Shown: in pieces, positions 34,101-41,259 of the stretch
Layout of the letters: every line of letters begins with the position of its first letter
How positions within the stretch are numbered: position 1 is the first letter of the stretch
Source of the DNA: Candidatus Eiseniibacteriota bacterium
GTDB lineage: Bacteria > Eisenbacteria > RBG-16-71-46
Assembly (NCBI GenBank): GCA_016215625.1
Contig: JACRIW010000034.1
Span: forward strand, 1 to 41,480
Length of the DNA stretch: 41,480 nucleotides
Direction: 5' to 3'
Notes under the pieces: model-generated
The model's database searches: none
What the model was told of the DNA's origin: nothing
The model's input: only the letters and a program-made list of their open reading frames with translations
Position numbers and translations under genes: made by a program

Positions 34101-35197
34101 TCGGCATCAGCGTCTTCGACGACAACGTGGCGCCGCAGTCGGCGCAGATCGTCGTGTTCGCGTTCGACATCAAGGACGTGACCGACAGCACGTACGCGAA
34201 GCAGCTGCTCGAGAACGCCGCGCGCTTCCTCGTGGCGCCCGAGCCCGCGCCGAACAGCTCGATCACGGGCCGTGTCGCGGTCAATGCGGCCTGGGGCGGT
34301 TCCGGCATCGCGGTGACGCTCACGCCGGGCGGCACGACGGTGAACACCGACGCGCACGGCGAGTTCACGTTCCCGAACCTCTACGCCGGCACGTACTCGG
34401 TGAGCGCTTCGCTCGCCGGCTATGCGGGCACGCCTCGCATGGTCACGCTCGCGCAGAACGCGACGGCGAACGTCGTGCTTCACCTGAGCACGGTCGCGAA
34501 CGCCAGCAACTGCAACAATCCCGCGCTCGCGATTCCGGACAACAACGCGACGGGTGTGACGAACGCCATGTCGATCGTTCCGGACTTCCCGGTCGCGAGC
34601 GTGCAGGTGAGCGTGAACATCACGCACACCTGGCGTGGTGACCTGATCGTCGAGCTGCGTCACGGTGCGACCAACGTGCGGCTGCACAACCGCACCGGCA
34701 GCAGCGCCGACAACATCATCGGCACGTATCCGACCACGCTGACTCCGGCGGCCTCGCTCTCCGCGTTCAACGGCGCCTCCTCGGCCGGGACGTGGACGCT
34801 GTTCTGTTCGGACAACGCGGGCACCGACGTCGGCACGCTCAACCAGTGGTGCCTGACGCTGGCGGGGGCGTCGGACACGTCGACCACCGTCGGCGTGGAT
34901 CCGTCGGGACTGCCGAGCGCGCTCGAGTTCGCGCCGGTCTGGCCGAACCCGGTCCGCGGCGGGAACGCGACGCTGAGCTTCGCGCTGCCGGTGGCCACGC
35001 ACGCACGCGTGGCGCTCTACGACGTGACCGGACGGCTCGTGCGCACCGTCGCCGATCGGGACTACGCCGCCGGCCGTTACGTGCTGGCGTTCGACGGTCA
35101 CGACGACGGCGGCCGGGCGCTGGCGCCGGGCATGTACCTCGCCCGCTTCCAGAGCGAGGCCGGTGTGATCACGCGGCGGTTCGTGATCCTGCCGTAG
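31160..35197 (+). CDS. Exported M36 (fungalysin-like) metalloprotease with P-domain and FlgD-like C-terminus
   Basis: 1345 aa, the only plus-strand gene. A Sec signal peptide covers about 1-29. An inhibitory FTP/PepSY-type propeptide follows (about 60-250). The zinc site is HEYGH (408-412) with third ligand E432 in GEGFGDYW, as in fungalysins. Ig-like modules (about 590-770) come next, then a Rossmann-like segment of unclear role (LVLVLDDDELAKR, about 775-1030), a carboxypeptidase-regulatory-like domain (1033-1110), a proprotein-convertase P/HomoB domain (about 1117-1236: THTWRGDLIVELRHGA, TWTLFCSDNAGTDVG), and a FlgD/type IX-like C-terminal domain (VALYDVTGRLVRTV, LAPGMYLARFQ, ITRRFVILP). 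Probably an extracellular protein-degrading enzyme. The ATG has GGGAGA upstream, and a strong terminator follows. Confidence 0.93.
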   Translation: MPHSPLRRAVTSSLTTLATVVTLSAPAIATHAPTRSPEAARVSALGAPERGAESFSSVTMTGGVQRQYGLDSGVLRRMWLRDPKQQPSSNQVPRAIAEAFVQAHAAELGLGATYAQEIELRYEKTSPSGTHFRWDQVVNGVKVYRSELVVKISPKGQVSSVQNNLRPGVKIDVSPALSKEAALAAAKNHVKPTGKSLAEAAVELAVVDSRTGPRLAWIVDMPVEEPMGDWRVFVDAKSGAVFGAEDRMTYATGTGRVFDPDPRSKMGDSTYVDAADADTAVPFPGAYDIVTLQGITLSAGTYSLSGPYAQLIDDEAPTQAPVTASHPDSFRFQRSAQGFEDVMCYYHLDFSQRYIQSLGFTNVNNRVQPVDSHGLSGADNSHYVPSTGHLAFGEGGIDDDEDADVIWHEYGHSIQDNVVPGWGGGHEGAMGEGFGDYWAHSYSLAKFPGFQPNHVFTWDGNGETWTGRVAINTAMHYPADCCGEVHASGTLWCSGLIDCWNHVGRAVMDAIVLDHHFALGTSATMADAANQLIQSDIDLFGGAHVSTLVARLGFWGFVDPASFIPTITHTPLAGSENVAGPYPVVANVTSTQPLALGEPKLFYGNGAVTDSITMTPTGNPNEFSASIPGPGAPATMVYYLRARDVNGGTAFKPTTAPATPYSFVVGPDLTAPVITHTPPTLVATQSWPITVTASVTDNLGVDHNSVTVVWTKNGTPMSDFKLARIGTSTNYADVFNTPSGSVVAGDVIGYHITASDVAASPNTGRSPASGEHSFTVSSALGLVLVLDDDELAKRVSETKVIADEKDPAKSTTLTTSGDVGALSANQIAAWLNAFGYVATVEPAATSNAANWPNYNFIVSSSGGSTAPVASATYRAALEAYVAAGHKLLVEGGEVGYDAISSPGYPTFAANVLHGTTWQSDNAGALTRIASQASHPLANIPNVLPASIPVTYVSPNYGTEDAYVPVAPAYAVYGTASYPTSVGISVFDDNVAPQSAQIVVFAFDIKDVTDSTYAKQLLENAARFLVAPEPAPNSSITGRVAVNAAWGGSGIAVTLTPGGTTVNTDAHGEFTFPNLYAGTYSVSASLAGYAGTPRMVTLAQNATANVVLHLSTVANASNCNNPALAIPDNNATGVTNAMSIVPDFPVASVQVSVNITHTWRGDLIVELRHGATNVRLHNRTGSSADNIIGTYPTTLTPAASLSAFNGASSAGTWTLFCSDNAGTDVGTLNQWCLTLAGASDTSTTVGVDPSGLPSALEFAPVWPNPVRGGNATLSFALPVATHARVALYDVTGRLVRTVADRDYAAGRYVLAFDGHDDGGRALAPGMYLARFQSEAGVITRRFVILP

Positions 35198-35214
35198 CGA
35201 CCCGCTGCAGCAAG

Positions 35215-35254
35215 ATCGGGGCGTCCGCGCGATGCGGACGCCCCGATTGTTTTT
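35215..35254 (+). terminator. Strong intrinsic terminator of the M36 protease gene
   Basis: ATCGGGGCGTCCGC (35215-35228) pairs perfectly over 14 bp with 35234-35247 around a 5-nt loop (GCGAT). TGTTTTT (35248-35254) follows. It begins 17 nt past the stop codon. This is the only hairpin-plus-U terminator in the window that meets the classical pattern fully. Confidence 0.95.
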
Positions 35255-35268
35255 CTGATGGCGGGTGC

Positions 35269-35285
35269 CGGAGCCTCCGGCTCCG
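35269..35285 (-). terminator. 7-bp hairpin in the convergent gap before the ispA end
   Basis: CGGAGCC (35269-35275) and GGCTCCG (35279-35285) pair around TCC, 38 bp beyond the ispA stop on the minus strand. No U-tract on the minus side; a weak candidate end for the rny-ispA unit. Confidence 0.3.
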
Positions 35286-35323
35286 TGTGACGCGGTGTGG
35301 CCGGCCCGAGCGATCGCGACCGG

Positions 35324-36241
35324 TCAGCGGTCGCGGCGGGCCGTGGCCTCGATGAGCGCCTCGAGCGTGGCGGGCTTCTCGCAGGTGCGCTCGATGGCGG
35401 TCTCGACGGCCTTCATCAGGCGCGCCGCCTCGGCCCGGGCGCGCTTCTCGCCCACCGCGGCGGGGAACGTCGCCTTGCCGCGCGCCACATCCGTGCCCAC
35501 GCGCTTGCCGAGTGTCCCGAGCGACGAGCCGGCGTTGAGCAGGTCGTCGTGGATCTGGAACGCGAAGCCGAGCATGACGCCCACGTCGTGCAGCTTTTCG
35601 ACCGTGCGCACGGGCGCGTCACCGGCGAGCGCGCCGAGCGCGAGCGAAGCGCCCATGAGCGCGCCGGTCTTGCGCGTGTGGATCGTGCGCACGAGGTGCG
35701 CCGTCGGCTTGCGCCCCTCGGCGGCGATGTCGAGCGCCTGTCCACCGACCAGCTCCTCGGCGCCCGCGGCGCGGCCGAGCCGGCGCACGGCATCCACGAC
35801 GCGCGCGTCGGGCACGCCCTGCTCGCGCAGGCGCGACAGCTCCTCGAACGCGAACGCGAGCAGCGCGTCGCCCGACAGCACGCCGAGCGCCTCGCCGAAC
35901 TTCTTGTGCGTCGTGAGCCGGCCGCGGCGGTAGTCGTCGTCGTCCATCGCGGGCAGGTCGTCGTGCACGAGCGAGAATGCGTGCACGCATTCGACCGCGA
36001 TCGCGGCGGGCATCGCGCGCCGCCAGTCTCCGCCCACGGCCTCGCAGGCGGTGAGCACGAGCAGCGGACGGAGGCGCTTGCCGGGCGAGAGCGCGGCGTA
36101 GCGCAGCGCCTGGCCGAGCCGGCCGGGACCGCCGGCGCGCTCGCGCATGGCGCGCGTGAGCGCGCGCTCAAACGTGGCGAGGCGCGTCTGCAGCTCGCGG
36201 CTGCCGGCGGAAAGCGCGGTCTTCGCGCGGGTCGCGGCCAC
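35324..36241 (-). CDS. ispA: Prenyl diphosphate synthase (farnesyl/geranylgeranyl type)
   Basis: Trans-prenyltransferase condensing IPP with allylic diphosphates, 305 aa. The first Asp-rich motif is DDLPAMD (94-100), followed by DDDYRRG. The second, normally DDxxD, reads DDLLN (232-236): the last Asp is Asn. Other conserved parts are GKRLRPLLVL (54-63), GQALDIAAEG, TRKTGALM (189-196) and LGKRVGTDVARGKATFP. Phe five residues before the first motif leaves the product length (C15 or C20) open. It starts two nt after xseB and is the last gene of the unit from rny. The altered second motif may weaken Mg binding on the IPP side but does not by itself imply inactivity. Confidence 0.93.
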   Translation of the reverse strand: MAATRAKTALSAGSRELQTRLATFERALTRAMRERAGGPGRLGQALRYAALSPGKRLRPLLVLTACEAVGGDWRRAMPAAIAVECVHAFSLVHDDLPAMDDDDYRRGRLTTHKKFGEALGVLSGDALLAFAFEELSRLREQGVPDARVVDAVRRLGRAAGAEELVGGQALDIAAEGRKPTAHLVRTIHTRKTGALMGASLALGALAGDAPVRTVEKLHDVGVMLGFAFQIHDDLLNAGSSLGTLGKRVGTDVARGKATFPAAVGEKRARAEAARLMKAVETAIERTCEKPATLEALIEATARRDR

Positions 36242-36243
36242 GA

Positions 36244-36543
36244 TCAGAAGAGCGAGCCGGGCGCGGACGCCGGTCCGCCGCGCTCGTCGTCCTCGAACGG
36301 TTCGGTCGTGGGTTCGCCGCCTTCCTCCTGCGATTCCACGAGGCGCTCGATGCGCTTCTCGGCTTCGTCGAGCGTCGTCGTGAGGCGGCGCGACAGCTTC
36401 ACGCCCTCCTCGTAACGTGCGATGGAATCCTCGAGCGAGAGCTGGCCGCCCTCGAGTTCCTCGACGATGGTCTCGAGGCGCTTCATCGCGTCCTCGAAAC
36501 TGAGCTGCGGGCCGCCGTCAGCGGCCGGCTTCTTCGGAGCCAT
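36244..36543 (-). CDS. xseB: Exodeoxyribonuclease VII small subunit
   Basis: 99 aa, slightly long because of an acidic C-terminal tail (GGEPTTEPFEDDERGG). The core LSFEDAMKRLETIVEELEGG followed by LSLEDSIARYEEGVKL is the family signature and forms a helical hairpin. Several copies bind one XseA. The start overlaps the xseA end by 26 bp, indicating coupled translation. Confidence 0.95.
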   Translation of the reverse strand: MAPKKPAADGGPQLSFEDAMKRLETIVEELEGGQLSLEDSIARYEEGVKLSRRLTTTLDEAEKRIERLVESQEEGGEPTTEPFEDDERGGPASAPGSLF

Positions 36544-37915
36544 CCGTTCCCCCCTTGCGAATCGTCTCGATCACCGCGCCGGCTTCGCCGCGCGCGAACT
36601 CCACGAGGATGCGATCTCCCGCCGCCAGCGCCTCGACGCCGCGCACGAGGCGCCCGTCGGAGGTGCGCACCAGCGTGTAGCCGCGCTCGAGCACCGCGCG
36701 TGGCGACAGTGCGCGCAGCCGGTCCTCGAGCGACAGCAGCCGCCGGCGCTCGTCCATCGCCGCGCCGGTCGCGGCATGATGCAGCCGCTGCGATAGCGCC
36801 GTCACGCCGTCGTGCCGCTCGCGCAGCACGCGCGGGAACTCGCGCAGGCCGTATGCGCGCACGAGCGCGTCGGCGCGCGCGCGCGCGTCGCGCATGTGGG
36901 TGCGCAGCGCGCCGCCGAGCCGCTCGCGCGCGTCGTCGATGCGCTTCTGCAGGGTGGTGAACACGTCGCGCACTCGGCGGAAGCCGTACTGGCCGAGCAG
37001 CGAGTCGAGCGCCTGCTGTCGGCGGCGCACGCCGTCCGTCACCGCGCGCTGGGCGCGCGAGGTCAGCACGTCCACGCGGTGCCGCAGCTCCGAGGCGTCA
37101 CGCACGGCGAGTTCGGCCGCGTTGCTCGGCGTGGCGGCGCGCACGTCGGCGACGAAATCGGCGAGCGTGAAGTCCACCTCGTGCCCGACGGCCGAAATCA
37201 CCGGCAGCTTCGACGCCGCGATCGCGCGCACGACGGGCTCTTCGTTGAACGCCCAGAGGTCCTCGAGCGATCCGCCGCCGCGACCGACGATGAGCAGGTC
37301 CACGCCCCCGGCCGTGCGGCCGTGGCGGTTGAAGCGCTCGATCGCCGCGGCGATCTCGGCCGAGGCGCCCATGCCCTGCACCTTGACCGGCGCGAGCACG
37401 ATGCCGATGCCCGGCCAGCGGCCGCGCAGCACCTTGATCACGTCGCGCACGGCGGCGCCGAGCGGCGAGGTGACGATGCCGATGCGCTTCGGGAATCGCG
37501 GCAGCGGCTTCTTGCGCGAGGCGTCGAAGAGACCCTCGGCCTGCAGCCGCGCCTTGAGTTCCTCGAACTGCTGCTGGAGGGCGCCGATGCCCGCCGGGCG
37601 CATCTGGCGCACGACGAACTGGCAGCGGCCGTTGCCGCCGTAGAAGTCGACGTCGCCGAACGCCTCGACCTCGAGTCCGTCCTTGGGCGCGAACGCGAGC
37701 TTGCCCGCGTTGCCGCGCCACATGACGGCCGAGACCATCGCCGGCGTGCCGTCCTTGAGGGTGAAGTACAGATGGCCGCTGTCGTAGCGCTTGAAGCCCG
37801 TGATCTCGCCACGCACCCACAGGCCCGGGAACTGTTCGTTCAGGACCTGCTTGAGCTGTGCGGCGAGCTCACCCACCGTCAGGATGTGATCGTCCTGCTG
37901 CGGGCTCAGCGCCAC
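36518..37915 (-). CDS. xseA: Exodeoxyribonuclease VII large subunit
   Basis: Catalytic subunit for processive single-strand DNA degradation, 465 aa. An N-terminal OB fold (about 12-110; GLWVRGEITGFKRYDSGHLY) is followed by the nuclease domain with RIGIVTSPLGAAVRDVI (144-160), GRGGGSLEDLWAFN (211-224) and GHEVDFTLADFVADVRAATP (244-263). The coiled-coil region and the C-terminal GYTLVRTSDGRLV segment complete it. The start is the GTG at 37913-37915, with perfect AGGAGG seven nt upstream. It follows the FolD moiety after 31 bp, the familiar folD-xseA-xseB order. Confidence 0.96.
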   Translation of the reverse strand: MALSPQQDDHILTVGELAAQLKQVLNEQFPGLWVRGEITGFKRYDSGHLYFTLKDGTPAMVSAVMWRGNAGKLAFAPKDGLEVEAFGDVDFYGGNGRCQFVVRQMRPAGIGALQQQFEELKARLQAEGLFDASRKKPLPRFPKRIGIVTSPLGAAVRDVIKVLRGRWPGIGIVLAPVKVQGMGASAEIAAAIERFNRHGRTAGGVDLLIVGRGGGSLEDLWAFNEEPVVRAIAASKLPVISAVGHEVDFTLADFVADVRAATPSNAAELAVRDASELRHRVDVLTSRAQRAVTDGVRRRQQALDSLLGQYGFRRVRDVFTTLQKRIDDARERLGGALRTHMRDARARADALVRAYGLREFPRVLRERHDGVTALSQRLHHAATGAAMDERRRLLSLEDRLRALSPRAVLERGYTLVRTSDGRLVRGVEALAAGDRILVEFARGEAGAVIETIRKGGTDGSEEAGR

Positions 37916-37946
37916 GAAGCGGCCTCCTGTCGCGCGATCGCCGAGG

Positions 37947-39638
37947 TCAGACGCGCACCGTCGCGCACTGGCGCTCGGCCGCGATCACGGTGTTGAGCAC
38001 CACCATGGCCACGGTCATGGGGCCGACGCCGCCGGGCACCGGCGTCACCGCCGAGGCCACGTGCTGCACCGACTCGAACTCGACGTCGCCCGTGAGGCGG
38101 CTCTTGCCACCGGGCACGTCCATGCGGTGGATGCCGACGTCCACGACCACGGCGCCGGGCTTCACCCAGTCGGCCGTCACCATGTGACGCTTGCCGACCG
38201 CGGCGACGAGCACGTCGGCCTGGCGCGCGAGGTTCTTCAGCTCGGGGCCCGACCCGCTGTGCCCGATCGTCACGGTCATGTCGCAGCCCTTGCTCGAGAG
38301 CAGCGTCGCCGCGGGGCGGCCGACGATGTGGCTGCGTCCGAGCACGACGGCGTGCTTCCCCTTGAGCGGGATCTCGTAGTACTGCAGCAGGCGCACGACG
38401 CCGTACGGCGTCGCGGGCACGAAGCCCGGCAGGCCGACCGCGAGACGCCCGGCGTTCTCGGGATGGAAGCCGTCCACGTCCTTGTGCGGCGGGATCGCCT
38501 CGAGCGCGGCGTTGCCGTCGGCCGGAGCCGCGAGCGGCAGCTGCACGAGGATGCCGTGGATCGCATCGTCCGCGCCGAGCGCCTGGACCTTGCGCACGAC
38601 TTCTTCCGTCGTCGTGCCGGCGGGCAGCGTGACGCGCTCGACCGCGATGCCGGCGTCGGAGCACGCTTCGAACTTCTTCTTGAGGTAGACCTTCGAGGCC
38701 GGATCGTCGCCCACGGACACGAGCGCGAGTTTCGGCTTGTGCCCCTGGTCGAGCAGCACCTGCGTGCGCATCTTCGCTTCGATGCGGACGCTCTCGGCGG
38801 GCTCGGCGCCCGTCAGCAGGCGGCACGAGCTGCTCGCCGCCGCGGCGGCGCCGTTCTCGTACGGGATCTGCAGGCGCGTGATGCGCGTCGCCTTGCCCGT
38901 CGCCTCGTCCACCGAGACGAGCACGGCGTTGAGCCGCAGGTCGCCCTCGGAGGGCTGCAGCCGCTCTGGCATGGAGGTGAGGAAGCGCTTCAGCGCGGCG
39001 CCGCGGTCCATTCCGATCACGGAATCGAAGCCGCCCGTCATGCCGGCGTCGGTGAGGAACGCCGTGCCCTTCGGCAGCACCCGGTCGTCGGCCGTCTGCA
39101 CGTGCGTGTGCGTGCCGACCATCGCGCTCGCGCGGCCGTCGAGGTGCCAGCCCATCGCGACCTTCTCGGCGGTGATCTCGGCGTGGAAGTCCACGAACAC
39201 GACCTTCGCCTTCGCGCCGATCGAGGCGAGCGCGGCGTCGACGCCGCGGAACGGGCAGTCGGCTTCCTTCATGAACACGCGGCCGATCAGGTTCACGACC
39301 GCGACCGGCGTGCCGTTCGAGGCGTTGACGATGCGCACGCCCTCGCCCGGGGTGCCGGGCGGCAGGTTGTACGGCCGCACGAGGCGCGGCTCCTCGCCGA
39401 TGTAGTCGATCGCGTCCTTCTTGTCCCACAGGTGATTGCCGCCGGTGAGCACGTCGCAGCCGGCGTCGAACAGGTCGCGCGCGACGTCACGCGTGACGCC
39501 GAAGCCCGCGGCGGAGTTCTCGCAGTTGCAGATCACGAGATGGATGTCGTGACGGCGGCGCAGCTCGGCGATGGTGCCCCGGACCACTTCGCGGCCGGGA
39601 GAGCCGATCACGTCGGCGATGAAGAGCAGGTTCGTCAT
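37947..39638 (-). CDS. Fusion of YmdB-type phosphodiesterase and FolD
   Basis: One 563-aa frame joins two complete enzymes. Residues 1-262 are a YmdB-like (TIGR00282-type) metallophosphoesterase. Metal ligands are visible at D9 (ADVIGSPGR), E40/N41 (NCEN), N68/H69 (GGNHLWDKK), H152 (DFHAE), and H177 and H179 (GTHTHVQT). The B. subtilis relative cleaves 2',3'-cyclic nucleotides. An Ala/Ser linker (263-271) leads into bifunctional methylenetetrahydrofolate dehydrogenase/cyclohydrolase: Y318 and K322 (VYLKKK), ILVQLPL, KDVDGFHP, NADP loop VVLGRSHIVGRP (431-442), PVPGGVGPMT (533-542). No stop, and no ATG, GTG or TTG suitable for a separate FolD, lies at the junction. It is 12 nt after rny and 31 nt before xseA, so it fuses the ends of the rny-ymdB and folD-xseAB neighbourhoods. 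Confidence 0.93.
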   Translation of the reverse strand: MTNLLFIADVIGSPGREVVRGTIAELRRRHDIHLVICNCENSAAGFGVTRDVARDLFDAGCDVLTGGNHLWDKKDAIDYIGEEPRLVRPYNLPPGTPGEGVRIVNASNGTPVAVVNLIGRVFMKEADCPFRGVDAALASIGAKAKVVFVDFHAEITAEKVAMGWHLDGRASAMVGTHTHVQTADDRVLPKGTAFLTDAGMTGGFDSVIGMDRGAALKRFLTSMPERLQPSEGDLRLNAVLVSVDEATGKATRITRLQIPYENGAAAAASSSCRLLTGAEPAESVRIEAKMRTQVLLDQGHKPKLALVSVGDDPASKVYLKKKFEACSDAGIAVERVTLPAGTTTEEVVRKVQALGADDAIHGILVQLPLAAPADGNAALEAIPPHKDVDGFHPENAGRLAVGLPGFVPATPYGVVRLLQYYEIPLKGKHAVVLGRSHIVGRPAATLLSSKGCDMTVTIGHSGSGPELKNLARQADVLVAAVGKRHMVTADWVKPGAVVVDVGIHRMDVPGGKSRLTGDVEFESVQHVASAVTPVPGGVGPMTVAMVVLNTVIAAERQCATVRV

Positions 39639-39650
39639 GGTCGTGTGCCT

Positions 39651-41213
39651 CTATTTGGCGTAATCCACCGCCCGCGTCTCGCGGATGACGGTGACTCGGA
39701 TCTGACCCGGGTACTGCAGTTCACGTTCGATGCGTCGCGCGATTTCGGAGGCGAGCCCCTGGGCGCGCGCGTCGTCCACCTTCTGGTGCTCCACCATGAT
39801 GCGCACTTCACGCCCGGCCTGGATGGCGTAGGACCGCTCCACGCCCGGGAACGCGTTGGCGATCTTCTCGAGCGCCTCGAGGCGCTTGATGTAGATCTCG
39901 AGCGACTCGCGCCGCGCGCCGGGGCGCGCGCCGCTGATGGCGTCGGCCGCGGCGATCAGCACCGGCCACAGGCTGCCGCCCGCGTAGTCGTCGTGGTGGT
40001 AGCCGATCGCCTCGAGCACGGCCTGCGGCTCGCCGTAGCGTGCAGCGAGTTCCATGCCGAGCGCCGGATGCGTGCCTTCCTGGTCGTGATCGATGGCCTT
40101 GCCGATGTCGTGCATGAGGCCGCCGCGCTTGGCCATCTTCTGGTCCATGCCGATCTCGGCCGCCATCATGCCCGCGAGGTGCGCGGTCTCGATCGAATGA
40201 CGCAGGATGTTCTGGCCGTAGCTCGTGCGGTAGTGCAGGCGCCCGAGGTACTTCATCAGCTCGGGGTGCACGCCGACGATGCCGACCTCGAGGCACGCCA
40301 TCTCGCCGAGCTCGGCGATCTTGGCCTCGACCTCCTCGCGCACCTTCGTGACGACTTCCTCGATGCGCGCCGGATGGATGCGGCCGTCGGCCACGAGCCG
40401 TTCGAGCGCCCGGCGCGCGATCTCGCGGCGCACGGGATCGAAGCCCGAGAGGATCACGGCCTCGGGCGTGTCGTCGATGATCACGTCGATGCCCGTGATG
40501 ATCTCGAACGAGCGGATGTTGCGACCTTCGCGCCCGATGATGCGGCCCTTCATGTCGTCGCTCGGCAGCTGCACGACCGAGACGGAGACCTCGCTCACGT
40601 GGTCGCCGGCGTAGCGCTGGAGCGCGAGCGTGATGATCTTGCGCGCCTCGCGCTCGGCGTTGCGCTGCGCGGTGTCGCGGATCTCGGTGGCCCGGCGCGC
40701 GGCTTCGGCGCGGGCGTCCACTTCGATCGTCGCGACGAGCTGGGCACGCGCCTCCTCCGGCGTCAGGTTGGCGATGCGCGCGAGCTTCGCGGTCTGCTCG
40801 GCGACGGCCTTGTCGAGCTCGCCCTTGCGCTCGGCCACGGCGGCCTCGCGCGCGGCGACGTCGGACTCGGCTTTCTTGAGGTCGCGTTCCTTCTTGTCGA
40901 TCAGCTCGACGCGGCGGTTGAAGCCCGCCTCCTTCTGCTGGAAGGCGCGCTCGGCCTCGAGCTGCACGGCCCGGCTCTGGGCGATCTCGCGCTCGACGTC
41001 TTCCTTCATCTTGAGCGCTTCTTCGCGGCCGGCGAGCACGGCGTCACGCTTGGCGGAATCCGCCTCGCGCGCCGCTTCCTCGAGCACGGCCTGCGCACGC
41101 TGCTCCGCCGAGCGGAGGCGCGCCTTGCCCAGCTGGCTGCGAATGAACCAGCCCAGTGCAAACGCCACGACGGCACCGAGCCCGATGCCGCCGATCCACA
41201 TGCCTGTATTCAT
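39651..41213 (-). CDS. rny: Ribonuclease Y
   Basis: Membrane-anchored endoribonuclease starting mRNA decay, 520 aa (normal). An N-terminal transmembrane helix (about 5-25) is followed by a long charged coiled coil (30-200), the KH domain (GRIIGREGRNIRSFE, 223-237) and the HD domain with H339 (LRHSIETAHLAG), catalytic H368/D369 (MHDIGKAIDH) and YHHDDYAGG. The ATG at 41213 has GGGGAGG six nt upstream. The next gene encodes YmdB, its usual partner, here fused to FolD. Upstream lies the 6S RNA gene. Confidence 0.97.
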   Translation of the reverse strand: MNTGMWIGGIGLGAVVAFALGWFIRSQLGKARLRSAEQRAQAVLEEAAREADSAKRDAVLAGREEALKMKEDVEREIAQSRAVQLEAERAFQQKEAGFNRRVELIDKKERDLKKAESDVAAREAAVAERKGELDKAVAEQTAKLARIANLTPEEARAQLVATIEVDARAEAARRATEIRDTAQRNAEREARKIITLALQRYAGDHVSEVSVSVVQLPSDDMKGRIIGREGRNIRSFEIITGIDVIIDDTPEAVILSGFDPVRREIARRALERLVADGRIHPARIEEVVTKVREEVEAKIAELGEMACLEVGIVGVHPELMKYLGRLHYRTSYGQNILRHSIETAHLAGMMAAEIGMDQKMAKRGGLMHDIGKAIDHDQEGTHPALGMELAARYGEPQAVLEAIGYHHDDYAGGSLWPVLIAAADAISGARPGARRESLEIYIKRLEALEKIANAFPGVERSYAIQAGREVRIMVEHQKVDDARAQGLASEIARRIERELQYPGQIRVTVIRETRAVDYAK

Positions 41214-41228
41214 GAAGGACCTCCCCGT

Positions 41229-41250
41229 GCCGGGCGCTTTCGCGTCCGGC
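41229..41250 (-). promoter_or_regulatory. GNRA-capped hairpin in the rny leader
   Basis: Plus-strand arms 41229-41237 and 41242-41250 are complementary apart from one G-T pair, around four nt. In the minus-strand RNA the loop reads GAAA, a stable GNRA tetraloop, with one A-C mismatch in the stem. It stands about eight nt before the rny Shine-Dalgarno. Possible 5' stabiliser or control element of rny. Confidence 0.4.
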
Positions 41251-41259
41251 CGAGGCAGG

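Noticed and set aside
30491..35101. Very long minus-strand extension upstream of dxs, antisense to the M36 protease
   Set aside because: Frame stays open only because of third-position GC. dxs starts at 30490 with an ATGA overlap, and the extension has no family resemblance.
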